A stretch of 64,000 bases of DNA from an uncultured Eubacterium sp. (GCF_934561735.1 NZ_CAKTGT010000003.1:212263-276262); one strand, 5' to 3'; shown: positions 1 to 12,979, counted from the stretch's first letter. A program made the numbers and translations. Notes: generated by a model from the letters alone, not told the origin.

Positions 1-576
1 TCCCGTCTCGGCACCTATGAGTGCATACGGATTTGCCGTGATGAAGTCCATTGCCTCGCCTTTAAGCAAATTATAGGTTTTGATGGCTTCGTTTTGAGAA
101 AGTCCGAGGTTTGTAAGCCCCATAAGTGTTTCTCTTGCGGCAAATTGAGATTTAAAGTTTTTGCAAATTTCTCTTGCTTTTGCACTTGAAATTCCTTTGA
201 TTGTTGCAAGTCGTGCAGGGTCATTTTCAAGCACATCAAAAGTTTGTGTGCCGAATTTTTCAACAATTTTGGTTGCCGTTGCGGGTCCGATTCCTCTGAT
301 AATTCCCGACGAAAGATACTTTAATATTCCGCCTGCATCCGCAGGGAGAGTTTGAACAGCCGTTTCAGCCTTAAACTGTCTGCCGAAAGACGGGTGAAAA
401 GACCACACGCCTCTGCATTCAATCTCAGCGCCTATGGCGAGTTCTCCGACTGTGCCGACAACCGTAACGCCTTCTTCACCGGTGTTTACCTCGGCAACGC
501 AAAAGCCTGTGGTATCATTGTAAAACGAGATGTCCTCAACCGTTCCTATTAAAATGTCCTGAACTTCGTTTTCCAT
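1..576 (-). CDS. recD2: RecD2-type ATP-dependent DNA helicase, N-terminal part (cut by window edge)
   Basis: The reading frame is open from the ATG at 576 to position 1, so 192 codons are visible and the 3' part lies outside the window. The start is supported by GAGGT seven bases upstream. The protein begins with a small beta-rich domain (residues about 1-70, with the motif VWSFHPSFGRQF near 64-75). A helix-hairpin-helix stretch follows (IIRGIGPATATKIVEKFG, about 90-107), then a second helical segment ending in ANPYAL. This order matches the N-terminal region of RecD2/TraA-family helicases. These are 5'-3' superfamily 1B enzymes working in DNA repair apart from RecBCD. The Walker motifs would lie beyond the edge and cannot be checked here. 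Confidence 0.85.
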   Translation of the reverse strand, partial: MENEVQDILIGTVEDISFYNDTTGFCVAEVNTGEEGVTVVGTVGELAIGAEIECRGVWSFHPSFGRQFKAETAVQTLPADAGGILKYLSSGIIRGIGPATATKIVEKFGTQTFDVLENDPARLATIKGISSAKAREICKNFKSQFAARETLMGLTNLGLSQNEAIKTYNLLKGEAMDFITANPYALIGAETG

Positions 577-716
577 ATCCGTACCTCAAAATCTGCTTCT
601 ATTATAGCAACAAAAAGCGGTATAGGCAAGCCTATACCAAACAAATTTGAAAATATAAAACAAGAAAAAAGAGCAAAGCCGAAGCTTTGCTCTAATAGAT
701 TTAGTAAATCAGGTGA
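577..716. other. recD2-tuf intergenic region with a short perfect hairpin
   Basis: Besides the tuf terminator, this gap holds a perfect 9-bp hairpin, GGTATAGGC-AA-GCCTATACC, at 619-638. A related hairpin core (GGGATAGGC-TT-GCCTATCCC) occurs at 38498-38517 inside a dispersed element. The copy here lacks the GTAGGGG lead-in and is not followed by a T-run on either strand, so it is noted as a repeat-like palindrome rather than a terminator. Confidence 0.5.
662..693 (-). terminator. Rho-independent terminator of tuf
   Basis: A 10-bp stem (AGAGCAAAGC / GCTTTGCTCT, 670-693) closes a four-base loop. On the minus strand it is followed directly by six T. It lies 24 bases after the tuf stop and would end the rpoBC-str-tuf transcripts before recD2. 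Confidence 0.9.
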
Positions 717-1910
717 TTACTCGTTGATCTTTGTAACAACGCCTGAACCTACTGTTCTACCGCCTTCACGGATAGCGAAACGAAGACCTTCTTCGATAGC
801 GATAGGAGTGATGAGTTCAACGTTCATATCAACGTTATCGCCAGGCATACACATTTCAACACCTTCAGGAAGTGTGATAACACCTGTTACGTCAGTTGTT
901 CTGAAATAGAACTGTGGACGATAGTTGTTGAAGAATGGAGTATGACGGCCACCTTCGTCCTTTGAAAGAACATAAACTTGACCTGTGAACTTTGTGTGTG
1001 GGTGAATAGAACCAGGAGCTGCAAGTACTTGACCTCTCTTGATATCTGTTCTCTGAACACCACGAAGAAGACAACCGATGTTGTCACCAGCCTCAGCATA
1101 GTCGAGGATCTTACGGAACATTTCGATACCTGTGCAAACTGTTGACTTGATTTCGTCCTCAAGACCAACCATTTCTACTGTATCGTTTGTCTTAAGCTGA
1201 CCTCTTTCAACTCTACCTGTTGCAACTGTACCACGACCTGTGATTGTGAATACGTCTTCTACAGGCATAAGGAAAGGAAGGTCTGCCTTACGGTCAGGAG
1301 TTGGGATATAGTCATCAACTGCATCCATGAGTTCCTGAATGCAAGCGCAAGCAGGGTCATCGTTTGATGAAGCTTCAAGAGCCTTAAGAGCTGAACCCTT
1401 AATGATTGGGCAGTTCTCATCAAAGTCATACTCAGCAAGTGTTTCTCTGATTTCCATTTCAACGAGTTCAAGGAGTTCAGGGTCGTCAACTTGGTCAGTC
1501 TTGTTCATGAATACAACGATTGCAGGAACGCCTACCTGACGAGCAAGAAGCAAGTGCTCCTTAGTCTGAGCCATAGGACCGTCTGTTGAAGCGATTACAA
1601 GGATAGCACCGTCCATCTGTGCAGCACCTGTGATCATGTTCTTGATATAGTCAGCGTGTCCCGGGCAGTCAACGTGAGCGTAGTGACGCTTTTCTGTTTC
1701 ATACTCAACGTGAGCTGTGTTGATTGTGATACCACGTTCTCTTTCTTCAGGAGCCTTATCGATATCAGCATAGTCTTCAAACTTAGCGAAGCCCTTGTTT
1801 GCAAGATACTTTGTGATAGCAGCTGTAAGAGTTGTCTTACCGTGGTCAACGTGACCGATTGTACCAATGTTTACATGTGGCTTGGTACGATTAAAATGTT
1901 CTTTTGCCAT
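717..1910 (-). CDS. tuf: Elongation factor Tu
   Basis: EF-Tu is the cytoplasmic GTPase that brings aminoacyl-tRNA to the ribosome. The 397-residue length is standard. The G1 loop GHVDHGKT is at 19-26, followed by DCPGH in G3 near 80-85 and NKTD in G4 near 136-139; the two C-terminal beta-barrel domains follow. GGAGGAA precedes the ATG. It is the last gene of the str block (rpsL-rpsG-fusA-tuf) and sits 86 bases after fusA. It has its own well-formed promoter in that gap, so it can be made in excess over the upstream genes. No second tuf copy is in the window. Confidence 0.98.
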   Translation of the reverse strand: MAKEHFNRTKPHVNIGTIGHVDHGKTTLTAAITKYLANKGFAKFEDYADIDKAPEERERGITINTAHVEYETEKRHYAHVDCPGHADYIKNMITGAAQMDGAILVIASTDGPMAQTKEHLLLARQVGVPAIVVFMNKTDQVDDPELLELVEMEIRETLAEYDFDENCPIIKGSALKALEASSNDDPACACIQELMDAVDDYIPTPDRKADLPFLMPVEDVFTITGRGTVATGRVERGQLKTNDTVEMVGLEDEIKSTVCTGIEMFRKILDYAEAGDNIGCLLRGVQRTDIKRGQVLAAPGSIHPHTKFTGQVYVLSKDEGGRHTPFFNNYRPQFYFRTTDVTGVITLPEGVEMCMPGDNVDMNVELITPIAIEEGLRFAIREGGRTVGSGVVTKINE

Positions 1911-1954
1911 TGGAATTTCCTCCCTAAAAATTTCTTAAAAAATTTGTTACTAAT

Positions 1955-1983
1955 ATTCTACCAAAAAGGTTGGTAAATATCAA
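1955..1983 (-). promoter_or_regulatory. Internal sigma-A-type promoter for tuf
   Basis: On the minus strand, TTGATA (1978-1983) and TAGAAT (1955-1960) are exactly 17 bases apart, in the fusA-tuf gap. The spacer contains the inverted repeat ACCAA-CCTTT-TTGGT. This fits a separate high-output promoter for tuf. Confidence 0.7.
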
Positions 1984-1996
1984 GTGTTTTTTTATA

Positions 1997-4105
1997 TTAG
2001 TCTTTCTTTGCGCGTTCGCTGATGATTGATTCGGAGATTGACTTTGGAACTTGGTCGTAACCGTCAGGTTCCATTGTGTACTGTCCACGACCCTGTGTCT
2101 TTGAACGAAGGTCGTTTACATAACCGAACATCTCTGAAAGCGGAACTCTCGCATTGATTTGCTTAGCACCTGTTCTGTCTTCCATACCCTGGATTTGACC
2201 ACGGCGTGAGTTAAGGTCGCCGATTACATCGCCCATGTATTCTTCAGGAACGATAACAGTAACCTTCATCATAGGTTCGAGAATTACAGGATGAGCCTTC
2301 TTTGCAGCATCCTTGAATGCCATAGAACCGGCAATCTTAAATGCCATTTCAGAAGAGTCGACTTCATGGTAAGAACCATCATAAAGTTCTACACGAACAT
2401 CAACTACAGGATAACCTGCCAAAATACCGCTCTTCATAGCAGCCTGGATACCTGCGTCAACTGCAGGGATATATTCCTTAGGAATAGAACCGCCGACAAT
2501 CTGATTGTCGAATTCATAGCCCTTACCTACGCCGTTTTCGTCAAGGTTAGGGAACATACGAATCTTACAGTGACCGTACTGACCGCTACCACCGGATTGC
2601 TTCTTATACTTTGTATCGGACATAGAGTCCTGAGTAATTGTTTCTTTGTATGCAACCTGAGGTGCACCTACATTTGCCTCTACCTTAAATTCACGGAGCA
2701 AACGGTCAACGATGATTTCAAGGTGAAGTTCACCCATACCAGCGATGATGGTTTGTCCTGTTTCTTCATCGGTATAAGCCTTAAATGTTGGGTCTTCTTC
2801 TGCAAGCTTTGCAAGAGCAATACCCATCTTTTCCTGACCTGCCTTAGTCTTTGGCTCGATAGCTACACGAATTACAGGGTCAGGGAAATTCATTGATTCA
2901 AGAACGATTGGGTGATTTTCATCACAAAGTGTATCACCTGTTGTAGTATTCTTAAGACCTACAGCCGCAGCAATATCACCTGCATAACATACAGGAATAT
3001 CTTCTCTGTGGTTTGCGTGCATCTGAAGAATTCTACCCATTCTTTCTTTGTTGCCCTTTACAGAGTTGTAGCAAGGTGTACCTGCTTCAATAGTACCCGA
3101 ATATACTCTGAAGTAGCAAATCTTACCTACAAACGGGTCTGTTGCAATCTTAAATGCAAGAGCAGCAAATGGCTCGTCATCAGATGAATGACGATATTCT
3201 TCTTCTTCGGTTTCAGGGTTAACACCCTTGATTGATTCGATATCGGTTGGAGCCGGCATATAATCAACGATAGCGTCGAGGAGCGGCTGAACACCCATAT
3301 CTCTGTAAGCTGTACCGCAGCATACAGGAACCATGTCACCGGAGATTGTGCACTTACGGATGTACTTCTTCATGGTGTCAACATCAATAGCGTCTTCGCC
3401 TTCTTCAAAGTACTTTTCCATAAGTTCTTCGTCCTGCTCGGCAATGAACTCGATGAGTTCTGTTCTGTACTTAGCAGCCTTTTCCTGAAGTTCAGGACGA
3501 ATTTCTCTTTCTTCAAAAACTGTACCCAAGTTCTTACCCGGGTCGATATATACGATTTCCTTGTTGTTTACAAGGTCAACGATACCTTCAAATGTATCCT
3601 CGCTGCCGATAGGAAGCTGGATAGGAAGTGCATTACACTTAAAACGCTCCAATACCATATTGAGAACATTGTAGAAGTCTGCACCCATGATATCCATCTT
3701 GTTAACGAAAATCATACGAGGTACATTGTATTCGTCAGCCTGACGCCATACGGTTTCAGACTGTGGCTCAACACCGCCCTTTGCACAAAGAACGGTAACC
3801 GAACCGTCAAGTACACGGAGTGAACGCTGTACTTCTACTGTAAAGTCAACGTGACCCGGTGTATCGATGATATTAATTCTGTGGCCTTTCCAGAAGCATG
3901 TTGTAGCAGCAGAAGTAATTGTGATACCTCTTTCCTGCTCTTGCTCCATCCAGTCCATTGTAGCGCCACCCTCATGGGTTTCACCAATCTTGTGGTTGAT
4001 ACCGGTGTAGTAAAGAATACGCTCTGTTGTAGTAGTCTTACCGGCATCGATATGCGCCATAATACCAATATTTCTTGTTTCTTCAAGAGCAACTTTTCTT
4101 GGCAT
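1997..4105 (-). CDS. fusA: Elongation factor G
   Basis: EF-G is the ribosomal translocase GTPase. At 702 residues it is full length. The P-loop AHIDAGKT is at 17-24, followed by GITITSAAT (switch I), DTPGHVDF (switch II) and NKMD. Domain II to V features follow, including the GxGELHLE block (GMGELHLEI) and the C-terminal domain IV/V region. It lies between rpsG (21 bases upstream) and tuf, as in the canonical str operon. The start ATG is preceded by AGGAGGAT. Nothing is unusual in the motifs seen. Confidence 0.98.
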   Translation of the reverse strand: MPRKVALEETRNIGIMAHIDAGKTTTTERILYYTGINHKIGETHEGGATMDWMEQEQERGITITSAATTCFWKGHRINIIDTPGHVDFTVEVQRSLRVLDGSVTVLCAKGGVEPQSETVWRQADEYNVPRMIFVNKMDIMGADFYNVLNMVLERFKCNALPIQLPIGSEDTFEGIVDLVNNKEIVYIDPGKNLGTVFEEREIRPELQEKAAKYRTELIEFIAEQDEELMEKYFEEGEDAIDVDTMKKYIRKCTISGDMVPVCCGTAYRDMGVQPLLDAIVDYMPAPTDIESIKGVNPETEEEEYRHSSDDEPFAALAFKIATDPFVGKICYFRVYSGTIEAGTPCYNSVKGNKERMGRILQMHANHREDIPVCYAGDIAAAVGLKNTTTGDTLCDENHPIVLESMNFPDPVIRVAIEPKTKAGQEKMGIALAKLAEEDPTFKAYTDEETGQTIIAGMGELHLEIIVDRLLREFKVEANVGAPQVAYKETITQDSMSDTKYKKQSGGSGQYGHCKIRMFPNLDENGVGKGYEFDNQIVGGSIPKEYIPAVDAGIQAAMKSGILAGYPVVDVRVELYDGSYHEVDSSEMAFKIAGSMAFKDAAKKAHPVILEPMMKVTVIVPEEYMGDVIGDLNSRRGQIQGMEDRTGAKQINARVPLSEMFGYVNDLRSKTQGRGQYTMEPDGYDQVPKSISESIISERAKKD

Positions 4106-4126
4106 AATATCCTCCTGTCCGGCTGA

Positions 4127-4612
<486 letters not shown>

Positions 4613-4735
4613 TCATTAAATTATAATATGAGTTCATAGGTACTCGGTTTTTCCGTGGAGCCAACAATAAGCCCTTTATATGAATAAATAAACTATTGTC
4701 GGGTTTCCTCGTTAAATTTTAGCTAAAAAATCCGA

Positions 4736-5155
4736 TTACTTCTTAGCCTTTGGCTTCTTTGCACCGTACTTTGAACGGCTCTGCATTCTGCCTGTTACAC
4801 CCTGTGTATCGAGTGTGCCGCGGATGATGTGGTAACGAACACCAGGTAAATCCTTAACACGGCCGCCACGAACCATAACAACAGAGTGCTCTTGCAAGTT
4901 ATGACCTACACCAGGGATGTAAGCAGAAACTTCCATTCCGTTTGTAAGACGAACTCTGGCAATCTTACGGAGAGCTGAGTTAGGCTTCTTAGGTGTTGCT
5001 GTCTTAACTGCTGTGCAAACGCCACGCTTTTGTGGAGAAGCGTTGTTTGTCATAACATTCTTCTTTGTGTTAAGACCCTTGATAAGAGCAGGAGTCTTTG
5101 ACTTCTTTTCAAGTGACTTACGACCGGTCTTAACTAATTGGTTAAAGGTAGGCAA
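4736..5155 (-). CDS. rpsL: 30S ribosomal protein S12
   Basis: S12 lines the decoding centre. I place the start at the TTG at 5155, which gives the conserved N-terminus (M)[11 protein letters not shown] and 139 residues, the usual Firmicutes length. AAAGGAGAA stands at the proper distance upstream. A longer frame starting at 5206 adds 17 residues with no family counterpart and should be rejected. The streptomycin-relevant loop reads PKKPNS (55-60) and the second loop GVRYH is intact, so no classic streptomycin-resistance substitution is present. The tail is KKPKAKK. It begins the str block, about 210 bases after rpoC. Confidence 0.96.
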   Translation of the reverse strand: MPTFNQLVKTGRKSLEKKSKTPALIKGLNTKKNVMTNNASPQKRGVCTAVKTATPKKPNSALRKIARVRLTNGMEVSAYIPGVGHNLQEHSVVMVRGGRVKDLPGVRYHIIRGTLDTQGVTGRMQSRSKYGAKKPKAKK

Positions 5156-5259
5156 TAGTTTATTCTCCTTTCTGATTATTTGTGCATAAATTTGCAATAT
5201 ACACATTTCATACCTTATATACCTTATATATAAGGCATCGGATGTACATATTACATTAT

Positions 5260-5291
5260 CTACCGAGGCATAATTACTTATGCCCCGATAG
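5260..5291 (-). promoter_or_regulatory. Intercistronic hairpin between rpoC and rpsL
   Basis: A 14-bp near-perfect stem (CTATCGGGGCATAA / TTATGCCTCGGTAG on the minus strand) closes a GTAA loop. It is not followed by a T-run, so it is more likely an mRNA processing or stability element, or a protein-binding leader for rpsL, than a terminator. Just upstream of rpsL is a direct-repeat AT stretch (ACCTTATATA twice, 5213-5235). Confidence 0.55.
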
Positions 5292-5367
5292 ACGAATTTA
5301 ACAAATTAAAGCGATAAATCTTGTTGAGATTGCACAAGTTTATCAGCACACAGATAAGTATTATAAC

Positions 5368-8300
5368 TTAGTTGTTGCTATTTGTCAATAGTTGTTGTAA
5401 CTGTTCCAAATCTTTTATTTCCATTCCGCTTTCGGATGAAAAATAGCTCGGAACAATATCTACATCTCTGAACACGCTCATACCTGTACCGGCAGGAACC
5501 AACTTACCGATAAGAACATTTTCTTTAAGACCGATAAGCGGGTCTGACTTGCCGCGGATAGCAGCATCGGTAAGAACTCTTGTTGTTTCCTGGAATGAAG
5601 CGGCTGACAAGAACGAATCTGTTGCAAGAGAAGCCTTTGTGATACCCAAAAGAAGAGGAATATATGTTGCCTTCTTGAGGTTTTCTTCGCCTGCGGCAAT
5701 TCTTGCATCAATCTTATCGTTTGCTTCGGCAACTGCGGATACATCAACATTTGTGCCCGAAATAAGATCTGTGTCACCTGCATCATCAACAATGCACTTC
5801 TTGAGCATCTGACGAACGATAACCTCGATGTGCTTATCGTTGATGTCAACACCCTGTGTACGGTAAGCGTACTGAACTTCCTTGATAAGGTAGTTATATA
5901 CAGCTTCTTCACCGAGGATAGCAAGTACATCGTGCGGATTCTTTGAACCGAGAGTAAGCTCTGTACCCTTTTCGATATATGCACCTTCAACGATGTTTTC
6001 GCAAAGTCTGTAACCGTAAGGAATGAGATACTTCTTTTCTTCGCCTGTTTCCTTGTTAAATACAACAACATGGCGAGTCTTTTTGATTTCTTCAAATCTT
6101 ACAGTACCGCTGATTTCCGAAAGAATTGCAAGCTGTTTCGGCTTACGAGCCTCAAACAATTCTTCAACTCTCGGAAGACCCTGTGTGATGTCTTCACCGC
6201 CTGCAACACCGCCGGTGTGGAAGGTTCTCATTGTAAGCTGTGTACCCGGCTCACCGATTGACTGAGCTGCGATGATACCAACTGCTTCACCGACCTGAAC
6301 AGGTTCGTTGAATGCAAGGTTTGAACCGTAACACTTGCGGCAAACACCGTGGCGTGACTTACATGTGATAAGTGAACGAATCTTAACTTTTGTAATACCT
6401 GCTGCAGTAATTCTTGCGGCATCTTCTTCGTTCATAATTCTGTCGGTATCCATAAGAACCTCACCTGTTTCAGGATGAACGATAGGTTCTGCGGCAAATC
6501 TGCCGACAAGTCTTTCTTCAAGTGATTCAAGAACACGGTTGCCATCCATAATAGCATAAACTTCAATACCGTCATGGCATCCGCAATCATCATCACGAAT
6601 GATAACATCCTGCGAAACGTCAACAAGACGCCTTGTAAGGTAACCTGAGTCGGCTGTACGAAGTGCAGTATCGGTAAGACCTTTACGAGCACCACGGGAA
6701 GAAATGAAGTATTCCAAAATGTTAAGGCCTTCACGGTAGTTAGCCTTGATAGGAATTTCGATTGTAGCACCCGATGTGTTGGCGATAAGACCTCTCATAC
6801 CGGCAAGCTGACGAAGCTGTGATGTACTACCACGAGCACCCGAGTCTACCATCATGTGAATTGGATTATGCGTACCGTCAAAGTTATTTGTAAGTTCATC
6901 GGATACCTTGTTTGTGCAAGTTTCCCAAGTCTTTACAACCTGTGAGTAACGCTCTTCATTTGTAATCAAACCGTAGTTGTAGTTTGTTGTAATTTCGTCA
7001 ACCTTTGCTTCTGCTTCGGCAAGGAATTCCTTTTTCTTTGCAGGAATAAGTGCGTCGATAACGGCAACGGTTGTACCTGAAACTGTTGAATATTTGTAAC
7101 CCTGGTTTTTAATATCATCAAGCACTCTTGAAGCGATTGCAACACCGTGGGTTCTGATACAAGCGTCGGCAATTTTACCGAGACCGCCTTTCTTAACAAC
7201 AAAGCTTACTTCAGGAACAAATTCGTTACCCGGAATGCTTCTGTCAACAAAGCCGAGATCCTGAGGAACAGGTCTGTTGAAGATTACACGACCGATTGTT
7301 GTTGTAACAACGCCCGATTTCATCTCGCCGTTAATTTCGCCTGTAAATCTAATTTTACATTCCGAATGGAGGCCGAGTGAGCCTTCCTGATAAGCCATCA
7401 TAGCTTCATCAACATCACGGAAAATTCTGTATCTTGTTATTTCTTCACCGTCAATAACTTCCTTGTAAGGACAACCCGGTTCGCCCTCTTTAATCATTGT
7501 GAGGTAGTAAGAACCGATAACCATATCCTGTGAAGGAACCGCAACAGGCTTACCGTCTGACGGCTTCAAGAGGTTGTTTGATGCAAGCATCAACATTCTT
7601 GCTTCTGCCTGAGCTTCAGCCGAAAGCGGTACATGGACAGCCATTTGGTCACCGTCGAAGTCGGCGTTGAATGCTGTACATGCAAGCGGATGAAGTTTGA
7701 TTGCTCTGCCTTCAACAAGTACAGGCTCAAATGCCTGAATACCGAGTCTGTGAAGTGTAGGAGCACGGTTAAGCATAACAGGGTGATCCTTGATTACAAC
7801 TTCAAGAGCATCCCAAACCTCAGAGCGGTTTGCTTTTTCTACCATCTTACGGGCTTGTTTGATGTTTGAAGCAACATTTGTTTGAACCAAACGCTTCATA
7901 ACAAAAGGCTTGAAAAGTTCAATAGCCATTTCCTTTGGAAGACCGCACTGGTACATCTTAAGTTCAGGACCTACTACGATAACCGAACGACCCGAATAGT
8001 CAACACGCTTACCGAGGAGGTTTTGACGGAAACGACCCTGCTTACCCTTAAGCATATCCGAAAGTGACTTGAGAGGTCTGTTGTTAGGGCCTGTTACAGG
8101 TCTGCCTCTTCTGCCGTTATCAATAAGGGCGTCAACGGACTCTTGGAGCATTCTCTTTTCGTTTCTGATAATAATATCAGGTGCGTGAAGCTCCATAAGT
8201 CTTTTAAGACGGTTGTTTCTGTTGATTACTCGTCTGTACAAATCGTTGAGGTCGGAAGTTGCAAATCTGCCGCCGTCAAGCTGTACCATAGGACGAATAT

Positions 8301-9021
8301 CCGGAGGAATAACAGGGATAACATCAAGAATCATCCATTCAAGTTTGTTACCGCTGTTTACGAAAGCGTCAACAACATCAAGTCTTTTAAGGAGTTTTGC
8401 TCTCTTTTGACCTGTTGCACCTTCAAGTTCTGCAGTGAGTTCGTCACGAAGTTCTTTGGCATCAATTTCTGCAAGAAGCTCTTTAATAGCTTCTGCACCC
8501 ATACCTGCCTTAAAGTCATCTTCGTATCTCTCACGCATATCCTGATACTCTTTTTCTGTAAGAGTTTGCTTCTTTTGAAGCGGAGTATCACCCGGATCAG
8601 TTACGATATAAAGTCCGAAGTAAAGGACTTTTTCAAGATTTCTTTGGTTAATGTCGAGAACCTGACCGATACGGCTCGGAATACCCTTAAAGTACCAAAT
8701 GTGCGATACAGGGGCAGCAAGCTCGATGTGGCCCATACGCTCTCTACGAACCTTTGCGCGTGTGATTTCTACGCCGCAACGCTCACAAACCTTTCCCTTA
8801 TAGCGAACTCTTTTGTATTTACCGCAATGACATTCCCAGTCCTTCATAGGGCCAAAAATTCTTTCGCAGAACAAGCCGCCGGTTTCAGGCTTTAAGGTTC
8901 TGTAATTTATAGTTTCAGGCTTGGTTACCTCACCGTAAGACCATTCACGAATGGACTCCGGAGAAGCAAGCCCGATTTTAATTGAACTGAATTCATTTGT
9001 TGAATTAGCTGTATTATCCAT
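5368..9021 (-). CDS. rpoC: DNA-directed RNA polymerase beta' subunit
   Basis: This is the catalytic-cleft subunit of RNA polymerase. It has 1217 residues, normal for Firmicutes. The N-terminal zinc site is CHCGKYK...CERCG (about 61-81). The active-site Mg loop NADFDGDQ is near residue 450. The second zinc site is split between CGCHDG and [13 protein letters not shown]. The trigger loop and bridge helix region includes [19 protein letters not shown]. It lies 69 bases downstream of rpoB and is presumably co-transcribed. The ATG is preceded by AAAGGAGTG. Confidence 0.98.
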   Translation of the reverse strand: MDNTANSTNEFSSIKIGLASPESIREWSYGEVTKPETINYRTLKPETGGLFCERIFGPMKDWECHCGKYKRVRYKGKVCERCGVEITRAKVRRERMGHIELAAPVSHIWYFKGIPSRIGQVLDINQRNLEKVLYFGLYIVTDPGDTPLQKKQTLTEKEYQDMRERYEDDFKAGMGAEAIKELLAEIDAKELRDELTAELEGATGQKRAKLLKRLDVVDAFVNSGNKLEWMILDVIPVIPPDIRPMVQLDGGRFATSDLNDLYRRVINRNNRLKRLMELHAPDIIIRNEKRMLQESVDALIDNGRRGRPVTGPNNRPLKSLSDMLKGKQGRFRQNLLGKRVDYSGRSVIVVGPELKMYQCGLPKEMAIELFKPFVMKRLVQTNVASNIKQARKMVEKANRSEVWDALEVVIKDHPVMLNRAPTLHRLGIQAFEPVLVEGRAIKLHPLACTAFNADFDGDQMAVHVPLSAEAQAEARMLMLASNNLLKPSDGKPVAVPSQDMVIGSYYLTMIKEGEPGCPYKEVIDGEEITRYRIFRDVDEAMMAYQEGSLGLHSECKIRFTGEINGEMKSGVVTTTIGRVIFNRPVPQDLGFVDRSIPGNEFVPEVSFVVKKGGLGKIADACIRTHGVAIASRVLDDIKNQGYKYSTVSGTTVAVIDALIPAKKKEFLAEAEAKVDEITTNYNYGLITNEERYSQVVKTWETCTNKVSDELTNNFDGTHNPIHMMVDSGARGSTSQLRQLAGMRGLIANTSGATIEIPIKANYREGLNILEYFISSRGARKGLTDTALRTADSGYLTRRLVDVSQDVIIRDDDCGCHDGIEVYAIMDGNRVLESLEERLVGRFAAEPIVHPETGEVLMDTDRIMNEEDAARITAAGITKVKIRSLITCKSRHGVCRKCYGSNLAFNEPVQVGEAVGIIAAQSIGEPGTQLTMRTFHTGGVAGGEDITQGLPRVEELFEARKPKQLAILSEISGTVRFEEIKKTRHVVVFNKETGEEKKYLIPYGYRLCENIVEGAYIEKGTELTLGSKNPHDVLAILGEEAVYNYLIKEVQYAYRTQGVDINDKHIEVIVRQMLKKCIVDDAGDTDLISGTNVDVSAVAEANDKIDARIAAGEENLKKATYIPLLLGITKASLATDSFLSAASFQETTRVLTDAAIRGKSDPLIGLKENVLIGKLVPAGTGMSVFRDVDIVPSYFSSESGMEIKDLEQLQQLLTNSNN

Positions 9022-9090
9022 ATGGAAGCACTCCTTTTCTATAATATATTGGAAAGTTAATCAAAAATCGAAAATTAATTATTATAATGA

Positions 9091-12000
9091 TTATTCTTCA
9101 TCATAATCATCGCTGTCGCCCAAACTGTCGAATGCAGCGAACAAATCAACTTCTTCATCCTGATTTGCTTCCTCGATTTCCTCACCGTTTTCATCAAGCA
9201 TACCGTAGCCTTCCTGACCGTCAAAGTCATTAACCTCTGTAAATGCCTGATCGTCCGAAACGGTTGGAATTCCGTCATCGTCAAGGTCTTGCTTAAGGAT
9301 AACCTCATTGCCGTCCTTGTCGTAAAGTCTTGTATCAAGAGCAAGAGCCTGAAGTTCCTTATAAAGAACCTTAAATGCTTCAGGTGTGCCTGCCGGCGGA
9401 ATGTTTTCGCCCTTAACAATTGCCTCGTAAGTCTTTACACGGCCTACAACATCGTCCGACTTAACGGTGATGATTTCCTGAAGTGTATATGCGGCACCGT
9501 AAGCTTCAAGTGCCCAAACTTCCATTTCACCGAATCTCTGACCGCCGAATTGAGCTTTACCGCCCAAAGGCTGTTGAGTAACAAGGCTGTAAGGACCTGT
9601 TGAACGAGCGTGAATCTTATCGTCTACAAGGTGGTGGAGCTTGAGGTAGTACATATAACCTACGGTTACACGGTTATCAAACTTCTCACCGGTTCTGCCG
9701 TCTGTAAGTTGAACCTTACCGTCATAAACTTTATTGCCGTTTTCATCAACATAATAACCGATATCGGCAAGTTCAAGACAATCTCTGATGTCATCTTCAT
9801 GGGCACCGTCAAATACAGGTGTCATCATCTTCCATCCGAGAGCCATAGCGGCATAGCCAAGGTGAACTTCAAGTACCTGACCGATGTTCATACGAGAAGG
9901 TACGCCCAAAGGGTTAAGCACAATGTCAAGCGGACGACCGTCCGGAAGGAACGGCATATCTTCCTGCGGAAGTACACGGGAAACTACACCCTTGTTACCG
10001 TGACGACCTGCCATCTTGTCACCGGCTTGAATCTTTCTCTTTTGTGCGATATAAACACGAACAACCTTGTTTACACCCGGATTGAGCTCATCGTGGTTTG
10101 CTCTTGTAAATACCTTAACATCAACTACGATACCGTATTCGCCGTGAGGCACTTTCATAGAAGTATCACGAACTTCTCTTGCCTTTTCGCCGAAGATAGC
10201 ACGCAAAAGTCTTTCTTCGCTTGTAAGTTCTGTTTCACCCTTAGGTGTTACCTTACCTACAAGAATATCGCCCGAGTGAACCTCTGCACCTACACGAATG
10301 ATACCGTCCTCGTCCAAATCTTTAAGAGCGTCGTCACCGACATTAGGAATATCTCTTGTAATATCCTCCGGACCGAGTTTTGTATCACGGGCTTCAACCT
10401 CGTGTTCTACAATATGAATAGATGTATATACATCGTCACGAACAATTTTTTCATTGATAAGAACGGCGTCCTCGTAGTTATAACCTTCCCAAGTCATAAA
10501 GCCGATAAGAGCATTTTTACCGATTGAGATTTCACCGTTGCAGGTTGCAGGACCGTCGGCGATTACCTGACCGTCCTCAACTTCCTGATGAAGCGAAACA
10601 ATAGGTCTTTGGTTAATGCAGGTACCTTGGTTTGAGCCTGCGAACTTTGTAAGCTCGTACTTATCGATGCTGCCGTCTTTTGTCTTAATTTCAATAGTGC
10701 GTGCGTCGAGAGATACAACCGTACCGCCACGCTTTGCAATAACAACTACGCCCGAGTCGTAAGCTGCCTTGTATTCCATACCGGTACCTACAACAGGAGC
10801 TTCTGTTTTAAGGAGCGGAACTGCCTGACGCTGCATGTTGGCACCCATAAGAGCACGGTTTGCGTCATCGTTTTCAAGGAACGGAATCATTGCTGTAGCA
10901 ACAGATACAACCATCTTAGGCGATACATCCATGTAGTCAACCTTTTCAGGAGGAACTGTAATAAACTCATCTCTGCAACGGCATGTAACTCTTGTATTTG
11001 TAAATCTGCCGTTTTCATCAAGCGGTTCGTTTGCCTGAGCAACAACATAATTATCTTCGACATCGGCTGTCATATATTCAACTTCATCGGTTACAACGCC
11101 GGTTTCTTTGTTTACCTTACGGTACGGAGCTTCAATAAATCCGTATTCGTTAAGGCGGCTGTAACAAGCAAGATACGAAATCAAACCGATGTTTGGACCT
11201 TCAGGAGTTTCGATAGGGCACATACGGCCGTAGTGTGTATAGTGTACGTCACGAACCTCAAAGCCTGCACGGTCTCTTGACAAACCGCCCGGACCGAGAG
11301 CCGAAAGTCTTCTCTTGTGAGTAAGTTCTGCAAGAGGGTTATTTTGATCCATAAATTGTGACAACGGTGATGAACCGAAGAACTCACGGATTGCCGCATT
11401 TACAGGACGGGTATTGATAATAGCCTGTGGAGTGATAGCGTCACTGTCATCCTGCGACTGAACATTCATACGCTCTCTGATAACTCTTTCCATACGGGTA
11501 AAGCCGATACGGAATTGGTTTTGGAGCAACTCGCCTACGGCACGAATTCTACGGTTGCCGAGGTGGTCGATATCGTCTGTCTTACCTACGCCGTTTGCAA
11601 GGTTGAGAAGGTAAGAAACTGTTGCAAAAATATCATCAATGATGATGTGGTTAGGGATAAGGTCATCGTGGCGAAGTTTAATTTCGGCTTCAAGTGCCTC
11701 TTGGTCATCGCCGACCTTTTCCATAATTTCGGAAAGTACACGATAAGATACTTTTTCGTTGATGGCAAGTTCTTTCTTGTCAACGGTTACATACTTGTCA
11801 ATATCAACCATACCGTTTGAAAGAACCTTGATTACCTTACCCGACTCAAGTTCGAGAGAAACAGACATAACACCTGCATTCTCAATTTCAACTGCCTTGT
11901 CCTTGGTAATCTTTTCGCCTGCGTCTGCAAGGAATTCACCGGCAGGAGAAATAACCGGCTCAGCCAAAACTTGGTCTGTAATTCTTTCAACCAAACCGAG

Positions 12001-12849
12001 CTTCTTATTGTACTTGTATCTGCCGACTCTTGAAAGGTCATATCTTCTTGCGTCAAAGAACAATCCGTCGAGGTGTGCTCTTGCGGTATCAACCGTAGGA
12101 GGTTCGCCCGGACGAAGCTTCTTGTAAACTTCAAGAAGAGCCTCTTCCTCGTTCTTTGTAATGTCCTTTTCGATGGTAGCTTCAAGCATTTCGTCTTCGC
12201 CGAAATAGTCACGAAGCTGCTCGTCCGAACCAAGACCCAACGAGCGAAGGAAAGTTGTGATATAAATCTTTCTGTTTTTGTCTATACGAACATAAAACAA
12301 ATCGTTTGCGTCGGTTTCATATTCAAGCCAAGCACCACGGTTAGGAATTACCGTATTAGTGAAAAGTTCCTTACCTGTCTTGTCGTGGTCCATATTGTAA
12401 TATACACCCGGTGAACGAACCAACTGAGATACAATACATCTCTCCGCACCGTTGATAACAAAAGTACCGGAATCCGTCATAAGAGGAAGGTCACCGCAAT
12501 AGATGGTGCTGTCCTTAACTTCGCCTGTTTCTGTGTTTCTGAGGCGAGCCTGCACCTTGAGAGCCTTTGAATATGTGGTATCTCTCGCCTTACATTCGGC
12601 AATGCTGTACTTAGGTTCGTCATCCATGCTGTAATCGATAAAGTCGAGAACAAGCTTTTCGGAATTGTCGGTGATTGAACCGATGTCCCTAAATACCTCC
12701 TTAAGACCTTCGTCAAGGAACCATTGGTAAGACTTTTTTTGCACTTCAATCAAGTTAGGCATTTGCATAACTTCGTTGATTTTAGCAAAGCTCTTTCGTG
12801 TAGTTGTACCGAGTCGTACATCCTTCACATTTACCATAAAGGTATTCAC
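9091..12849 (-). CDS. rpoB: DNA-directed RNA polymerase beta subunit
   Basis: This is the beta subunit of RNA polymerase, 1252 residues. The rifampicin-binding stretch around residues 491-522 reads [18 protein letters not shown]. It carries the wild-type equivalents of D516, H526 and S531 (E. coli numbering), but has Pro where E. coli and B. subtilis have Gln510. C-terminal landmarks include [12 protein letters not shown] and the conserved [25 protein letters not shown] region. The tail after about 1200 is strongly acidic. The gene is normally preceded by rplL; here the upstream gene is an unrelated divergent lipoprotein and rplL lies 35 kb away. It has its own promoter at 12980-13008. Confidence 0.98.
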   Translation of the reverse strand: MNTFMVNVKDVRLGTTTRKSFAKINEVMQMPNLIEVQKKSYQWFLDEGLKEVFRDIGSITDNSEKLVLDFIDYSMDDEPKYSIAECKARDTTYSKALKVQARLRNTETGEVKDSTIYCGDLPLMTDSGTFVINGAERCIVSQLVRSPGVYYNMDHDKTGKELFTNTVIPNRGAWLEYETDANDLFYVRIDKNRKIYITTFLRSLGLGSDEQLRDYFGEDEMLEATIEKDITKNEEEALLEVYKKLRPGEPPTVDTARAHLDGLFFDARRYDLSRVGRYKYNKKLGLVERITDQVLAEPVISPAGEFLADAGEKITKDKAVEIENAGVMSVSLELESGKVIKVLSNGMVDIDKYVTVDKKELAINEKVSYRVLSEIMEKVGDDQEALEAEIKLRHDDLIPNHIIIDDIFATVSYLLNLANGVGKTDDIDHLGNRRIRAVGELLQNQFRIGFTRMERVIRERMNVQSQDDSDAITPQAIINTRPVNAAIREFFGSSPLSQFMDQNNPLAELTHKRRLSALGPGGLSRDRAGFEVRDVHYTHYGRMCPIETPEGPNIGLISYLACYSRLNEYGFIEAPYRKVNKETGVVTDEVEYMTADVEDNYVVAQANEPLDENGRFTNTRVTCRCRDEFITVPPEKVDYMDVSPKMVVSVATAMIPFLENDDANRALMGANMQRQAVPLLKTEAPVVGTGMEYKAAYDSGVVVIAKRGGTVVSLDARTIEIKTKDGSIDKYELTKFAGSNQGTCINQRPIVSLHQEVEDGQVIADGPATCNGEISIGKNALIGFMTWEGYNYEDAVLINEKIVRDDVYTSIHIVEHEVEARDTKLGPEDITRDIPNVGDDALKDLDEDGIIRVGAEVHSGDILVGKVTPKGETELTSEERLLRAIFGEKAREVRDTSMKVPHGEYGIVVDVKVFTRANHDELNPGVNKVVRVYIAQKRKIQAGDKMAGRHGNKGVVSRVLPQEDMPFLPDGRPLDIVLNPLGVPSRMNIGQVLEVHLGYAAMALGWKMMTPVFDGAHEDDIRDCLELADIGYYVDENGNKVYDGKVQLTDGRTGEKFDNRVTVGYMYYLKLHHLVDDKIHARSTGPYSLVTQQPLGGKAQFGGQRFGEMEVWALEAYGAAYTLQEIITVKSDDVVGRVKTYEAIVKGENIPPAGTPEAFKVLYKELQALALDTRLYDKDGNEVILKQDLDDDGIPTVSDDQAFTEVNDFDGQEGYGMLDENGEEIEEANQDEEVDLFAAFDSLGDSDDYDEE

Positions 12850-12979
12850 TCCATTCGTTTCTTATTTGCAATACATAAACCGGCATTGCTTGACAAAAAA
12901 TCGCCGCCTGTCTTTAATATATAGCTTATTTAATAGCAAGATAAAAAGACGCATACTGCCAGTATATAATCGTGGTGAC

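Noticed and set aside
2291..2896. 201-codon open frame on the plus strand
   Set aside because: It is antisense to fusA with no independent support.
5156..5206. N-terminal extension of S12
   Set aside because: The 17 extra residues have no family match and include the ribosome site for the TTG start.
8143..8895. 250-codon open frame on the plus strand
   Set aside because: It is antisense to rpoC, and its composition is that of a reversed coding frame.
9610..10527. 305-codon open frame on the plus strand
   Set aside because: It lies wholly antisense to the conserved core of rpoB, its translation is Cys/Thr/Asn-biased with no domain, and it lacks a good ribosome site.
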